Positions 8,053-11,131 of a stretch of 11,131 nucleotides of DNA are shown here, piece after piece. Numbering within the stretch: position 1 is the first letter of the stretch; each line of letters opens with the position of its first letter. Source of the stretch: Cudoniella acicularis (lineage: Eukaryota > Ascomycota > Leotiomycetes > Helotiales > Helotiaceae); contig JAAMPI010001714.1 in the NCBI GenBank assembly GCA_013054445.1, positions 1 to 11,131 on the forward strand, given 5' to 3'. Under the pieces are notes generated by a model. The model ran no database searches. It saw only the letters and a list, made by a program, of their open reading frames with translations, and was not told where the DNA came from. Both the position numbers and the translations under genes were made by a program.

Positions 8053-8299
8053 TCATACGGTCCAGCAAACTTCATTGAACAACCTTCTCAATCTTTCTCT
8101 TCGCTCTAGCAGATTCATGGCCTTGTCATCGACATAATCGTAGGCCAGAAGATCAAGCGTCGCGAGAAAGGTGCTCTACAGCGGTGGCTTTAGGTACAGG
8201 GGCTGGAGAGGTGTTGTGGGAGTAAAGAGGTCGATTCTTTTCTGGAGGGCGAAACGACGCGTCTTTCGTTTTCGAGTTTGAGGGGGTATATATACGGAA
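8053..8299 (-). pseudogene. Candidate frameshifted coding relic of unknown family
   Basis: Two minus-strand frames abut. Frame A runs from 8299 to a TGA at 8155-8153 (48 codons) and ends in a string like KATAVEHLSRDA. Frame B is open from 8175 to a TGA at 8055-8053 and, from about 8154, reads LDLLAYDYVDDKAMNLLERR and then a basic helix-like ERLRRLFNEV. At 8154-8160 the two join smoothly (SRDA to LDLL) if one base is taken as lost. Codon choice and residue content look like true fungal coding sequence, unlike other frames in this intergenic region. There are no ATG or splice signals that restore a complete gene, and the plus-strand TATA box of the zinc-finger gene lies inside it. I do not recognise the family. 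Chance, or a real exon with a sequencing error, remains possible. Confidence 0.33.
8287..8294 (+). promoter_or_regulatory. TATA box of the zinc-finger gene
   Basis: TATATATA at 8287-8294 follows a G run and precedes pyrimidine-containing sequence (CTCTCTTCAAGTCAATCATTT, 8304-8324) that would suit a start site 25-40 bases downstream. From there to the start codon at 8418 no ATG intervenes, so the first ATG of the predicted transcript is the chosen start. This is a convincing core promoter by position and composition. Confidence 0.6.
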
Positions 8300-8417
8300 T
8301 CACGCTCTCTTCAAGTCAATCATTTACCTTTTCGACTCGAGCTCTTTTGGATTGCGATCTCCGCCTCATTCATACGGTTCGTTTGGATATATTCGCTGCC
8401 ACGGCATAGACGCTTTG

Positions 8418-10094
8418 ATGGCTTCAGAAAATCAAGAGGTGTTGCTGTGTGACTCTTGCGATAGGAGCTTTGGTGGGATAAGAAGAGAAGCAAACCTTCG
8501 CGATCACAAGAAGGTCTTTCATAGAGGAAAGTTGTACAAATGTCCTTACTGTCCAATCCGCAGTTTCGATGTAGTATCGATTAGGTCCCATGCTGAAAAA
8601 GAGCATTGGAAAGAGATGAGGTTTCAATGCACTGTTAGTGGTTGCAAGAAGAGATATTTCTCCGCCGTCATTCTCCAAGCGCATATCACACGAGTGCATA
8701 AGGAAGATGGCCCTCTGGATCCTCGGGTTTATTCTTGCCTTTATTGTGACAAGAATTTCAGTTCATTGAGTAAATTGGACAGACATGTAGAGTCGGCGCA
8801 TCGGGAACAGCCGCAGTTTGGAGTTTTTGGTTATGGGGAGGAGATTCAATATATGAAAGGTCATCGTCTTCACAGTAGCCAAGCTACCGAGCAGTGCCAG
8901 GAGTCGCCTTCAGCAGAATATTTCTCAAGTGCCAACCTCCCACATCAGCAACATAATTTCACGAGTGGCTCCAACGCTTTGATCAACACACCGTCTCAGT
9001 TGGTGGCCGGCAATGAGACAACTACTAGCTCGGGACCCGATGCGGGGTTAATAGCGGGCAATACTGCTCCTTCACATTTTGGCTCTCCCAACATGCTACC
9101 AACGTTGAACGATTTCCAAAATCCTTGGTATACAACAGAAGATTCGTCGTCAACCATGGTCCAACAAATACACCCCGGCAATCATGGGGTCCAGAATTCT
9201 GCAGGAAGAGAGCAGGAGCAACTTCATGCATCCAATGCGTACAACATGAAAATATATCCTCCCAATTTCTCGTCACAATCACTGCCAGCCCTCTTCAATA
9301 CTCAGGTCCCCTCACAACGCGAGCAACCTCGGCAGTCCCAAATTAACACCACTTCTTATTATTCACAATTTCCAGCGAGCCACATGAGATGTGTTGAATG
9401 CAACCAATCGTTCCGACGACACAAGAGGTCTATGCACTTTCGTTGCTGGAAATGTCGGGGTGAAGAGAAAGAGAGATTCTTTAACGCCAATTCTACGGCG
9501 GACAATCAAACTTCGCCGCGTATATCCCTCCCTTCGAGCCATTCTGAAAGTCTAAATGCGGAAGCTTTGTCTTTCCTGTCAAGCTTTGCGGAAAATTTGG
9601 ACCCTTCCGAAACTCTTGAATCAGTAGATTTATCTTTCCCGTCAAGCTCTGCCGAGAATCTGGACTCATCGCATTTATCTCACTCATCATCCCTTTCTCA
9701 AGATCAAAACTCGTCGTCCCCATCCTCGTTTCCACAATCAAACTCACCCAGCGAAAAACTGTACAGTAGTTCAACTTCATCTTCCTCCGATCAAGATGGC
9801 TTGCAGCAACACGTAGGAACTTCTCCAACGGCAGGCGTGAACGACACGCCGAATTTACACTTCGCTCCACATCATCCCGATGGAACCTTATCCTGGGATG
9901 AATATCTGGATGAAACCGAGTTAAACGCACCTGAAAATGACGATGAGAATGACGAAATGACTCCACTTTCGTGTAGGCATTGTCCAAAAATGTTTAAGCT
10001 AAGAGTTGAGCTTGGAGAGCATTATAAAAACAATCACAGAAAAAGGTTTAAGAGGTTTGGAAAATCTTTAAAGAAAGGGTTTGAGTTCTCCTGA
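8418..10094 (+). CDS. C2H2 zinc-finger protein, 558 residues, probable DNA-binding regulator
   Basis: Single exon from the first ATG after the TATA box to TGA at 10092-10094. The frame is open from 8352 but only through a TTG, so 8418 is preferred although its -3 base is T. Four fingers lie at the N terminus: C11-C14-H30-H35 (linker of 15 instead of 12), C42-C45-H58-H63, C71-x4-C76-H89-H94 and C107-C110-H123-H128. Residues 130-320 are Ser/Gln/Asn-rich and probably disordered. C325-x2-C328 and C343-x2-C346 form a zinc-ribbon-like module with a basic HKR centre. Residues 370-460 are Ser-rich with an internal 21-residue repeat. Residues 497-514 are acidic. A fifth finger C519-C522-H535-H540 is followed by a basic tail RKRFKRFGKSLKK, likely a nuclear signal. 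A nuclear nucleic-acid-binding role is inferred from the fingers. It resembles the fast-evolving C2H2 proteins common in filamentous fungi, and no named orthologue was recognised. Confidence 0.85.
   Translation: MASENQEVLLCDSCDRSFGGIRREANLRDHKKVFHRGKLYKCPYCPIRSFDVVSIRSHAEKEHWKEMRFQCTVSGCKKRYFSAVILQAHITRVHKEDGPLDPRVYSCLYCDKNFSSLSKLDRHVESAHREQPQFGVFGYGEEIQYMKGHRLHSSQATEQCQESPSAEYFSSANLPHQQHNFTSGSNALINTPSQLVAGNETTTSSGPDAGLIAGNTAPSHFGSPNMLPTLNDFQNPWYTTEDSSSTMVQQIHPGNHGVQNSAGREQEQLHASNAYNMKIYPPNFSSQSLPALFNTQVPSQREQPRQSQINTTSYYSQFPASHMRCVECNQSFRRHKRSMHFRCWKCRGEEKERFFNANSTADNQTSPRISLPSSHSESLNAEALSFLSSFAENLDPSETLESVDLSFPSSSAENLDSSHLSHSSSLSQDQNSSSPSSFPQSNSPSEKLYSSSTSSSSDQDGLQQHVGTSPTAGVNDTPNLHFAPHHPDGTLSWDEYLDETELNAPENDDENDEMTPLSCRHCPKMFKLRVELGEHYKNNHRKRFKRFGKSLKKGFEFS
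9567..9665 (+). repeat. Internal coding repeat, 63-base period, in the zinc-finger gene
   Basis: Two 36-base units, 9567-9602 and 9630-9665, encode LSFLSSFAENLD (residues 384-395) and LSFPSSSAENLD (405-416). I count 30 of 36 bases identical, and four of the six differences are synonymous. The unit is an old tandem duplication within the Ser-rich region. The retained AENLD core suggests a short binding or modification motif, which is inference. Confidence 0.7.
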
Positions 10095-11131
10095 GCTGGG
10101 GAACAGCGAGGATTTTGAATTGGAAAGAGAGTGGAGTGAATCGCTAGTTTGAAGGAGTTGGGATAGTGGTTAAGACGTTTTTGTTTGATTCTAGCGACGG
10201 TCGGTGATTAAGTGCGCATGGTTCATTAACAAGATGAGCGTAGCGAAAGTAAATTATTCTTGAACCTTTCACGCCTGCATCATCTATTTTGTGCAGCATC
10301 TTCACCCTCCCAAGGGTGCTAGAGATAAACAAGTAAAGAATGGTCTGAACATGAAGCACAAACTTTTATTTTAAGTTGACAGGTGTATTGCGATGTGCAT
10401 GAAGAATTCAAACCCTACTACTTGAGCAGTGCAGCAAAATAGTACTTTGATTACTGCAAGCAGTGAAAGGGGCAACGACTCCTATGTCTTTTTCAGCTTG
10501 AAACGATTTCTTTTTATTGTTCTCGGTTAGCACGAGTTTAGCTCAAGGGGTAGCGAGAGAAGGTGAGAAGAAAGGGGTCGCTCGGTTAACTCTATGTAGC
10601 CCCATAAAAAAGGAGAACGACATGGAACTGTTCTGGCTCTTGAACAAAATATGAAAAGTCATATCGTAGAGATTAGTAAATCGAGAGAAGGGGTTTGTTG
10701 TGGGTTCAATGCAAGGGTAGGGAAACTGCCTCATTTTACGCTGTTTGGTTGTGAAAAGAATTATTTGGGTGAGATCAAACATAGCGCTTGCTGCTGTCAG
10801 GTAGCCAAGCGGGAATAGCTATTAATTAGGTAGGGTTAAGGTTTGAGATGCGTTCTCCGTGTGACAGGTGTTCTCTATTATGACTCTGATTGACCTGGAA
10901 ATTACTGCGTGATGCTATTTTTGAGAAGTGAATAGAGATACGTTGGTTATCATTGTCCTCGACTATGAAGCGGGCAAACGCGTTGAGTCTTTACGTATCA
11001 AATAACTCTCAACGCTCTAGATTCATCTAAAATATGATAGAACATTGAATAATCAGGAAATAGCCACCGCTTGCTATTCTGGCGTATCTAAATCGAATTC
11101 ACTGAACTCCATCTTCTTACATAGCCAGCTG
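10095..11131. other. 3' flank of the zinc-finger gene and gene-free right end
   Basis: No gene was supported here. The first few hundred bases probably hold the 3' UTR of the zinc-finger gene, but no canonical AATAAA was seen. An inverted repeat GCGTTGAG (10980-10987) and CTCAACGC (11008-11015) has a 20-base spacer. At the extreme right edge a minus-strand frame is open from 11131 to a TAG at 11076-11074 (18 codons) and could be the end of a gene beyond the window, but that length is expected by chance. Confidence 0.45.

Noticed and set aside
8053..8175. YVDD in the coding-like relic as a reverse-transcriptase active site
   Set aside because: The flanking residues (charged Lys and Met-Asn-Leu-Leu-Glu-Arg-Arg) lack the hydrophobic strand expected after YxDD, and no other polymerase block or LTR is present.
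8352..8417. Upstream extension of the zinc-finger protein by 22 residues
   Set aside because: It begins with TTG, not ATG. The first ATG downstream of the TATA box is at 8418.
9493..9987. 164-codon antisense frame inside the zinc-finger gene
   Set aside because: It lies opposite the Ser-rich coding region, has no domain and no promoter signals, and is best explained as a shadow of the real gene.
10500..10830. Possible tRNA or structured RNA near TTAGCACGAGTTTAGCTCAAGGGG
   Set aside because: No B-box (GGTTCGA-type) or cloverleaf arms could be matched at proper spacing.

Overview
The window looks like nuclear DNA of a filamentous ascomycete (Pezizomycotina). The evidence is fungal-type introns with GTATGT, GTGAGT or GTACGT donors and CTNA-type branch points, long CT-rich leaders on the coding strands, large intergenic spaces and fungal protein families. 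No rRNA, tRNA, CRISPR array or intact transposon was recognised. The exact class or genus cannot be fixed from this sequence.

Layout, left to right. At 1-470 there is a probable leftward (minus-strand) promoter for a gene outside the window. At 613-2475, minus strand, lies a six-exon gene for a single-domain hotdog-fold thioesterase of the PaaI/ACOT13 (THEM2) type. It is not visible as one open reading frame. Splicing by hand gives a continuous 205-residue protein with every expected catalytic residue, and two AATAAA signals follow the stop. At 2476-5200 I find no convincing gene: thioesterase promoter elements lie near 2724-2770, and the rest holds a few short palindromes and repeats. At about 5240-5648 is a CT-rich leader nearly free of ATG, followed by a two-exon LicD-family gene on the plus strand (5649-6651, 317 residues with a signal peptide). 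At 6652-8050 is intergenic DNA with a short repeat and a palindrome. At 8053-8299, minus strand, are two abutting open frames that read like one coding segment broken by a single-base frameshift, a candidate gene relic of unknown family. It overlaps the TATA box (8287-8294) of the next gene. At 8418-10094, plus strand, is a single-exon gene for a 558-residue protein with five C2H2 fingers plus a Cys-rich module, probably a DNA-binding regulator. From 10095 to 11131 nothing more than possible 3' UTR and short inverted repeats was found.

The three genes are an acyl-CoA thioesterase-like enzyme, a secretory-pathway glycan/phosphotransferase-like protein and a zinc-finger factor. Nothing in the sequence shows that they work together, and they do not look like a biosynthetic cluster. 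The most rewarding points are the recovered multi-exon thioesterase with its unusually large pyrimidine-rich introns, the frameshifted coding relic at 8053-8299, and the odd finger architecture and internal repeat of the zinc-finger protein. I did not find a clearly novel system.
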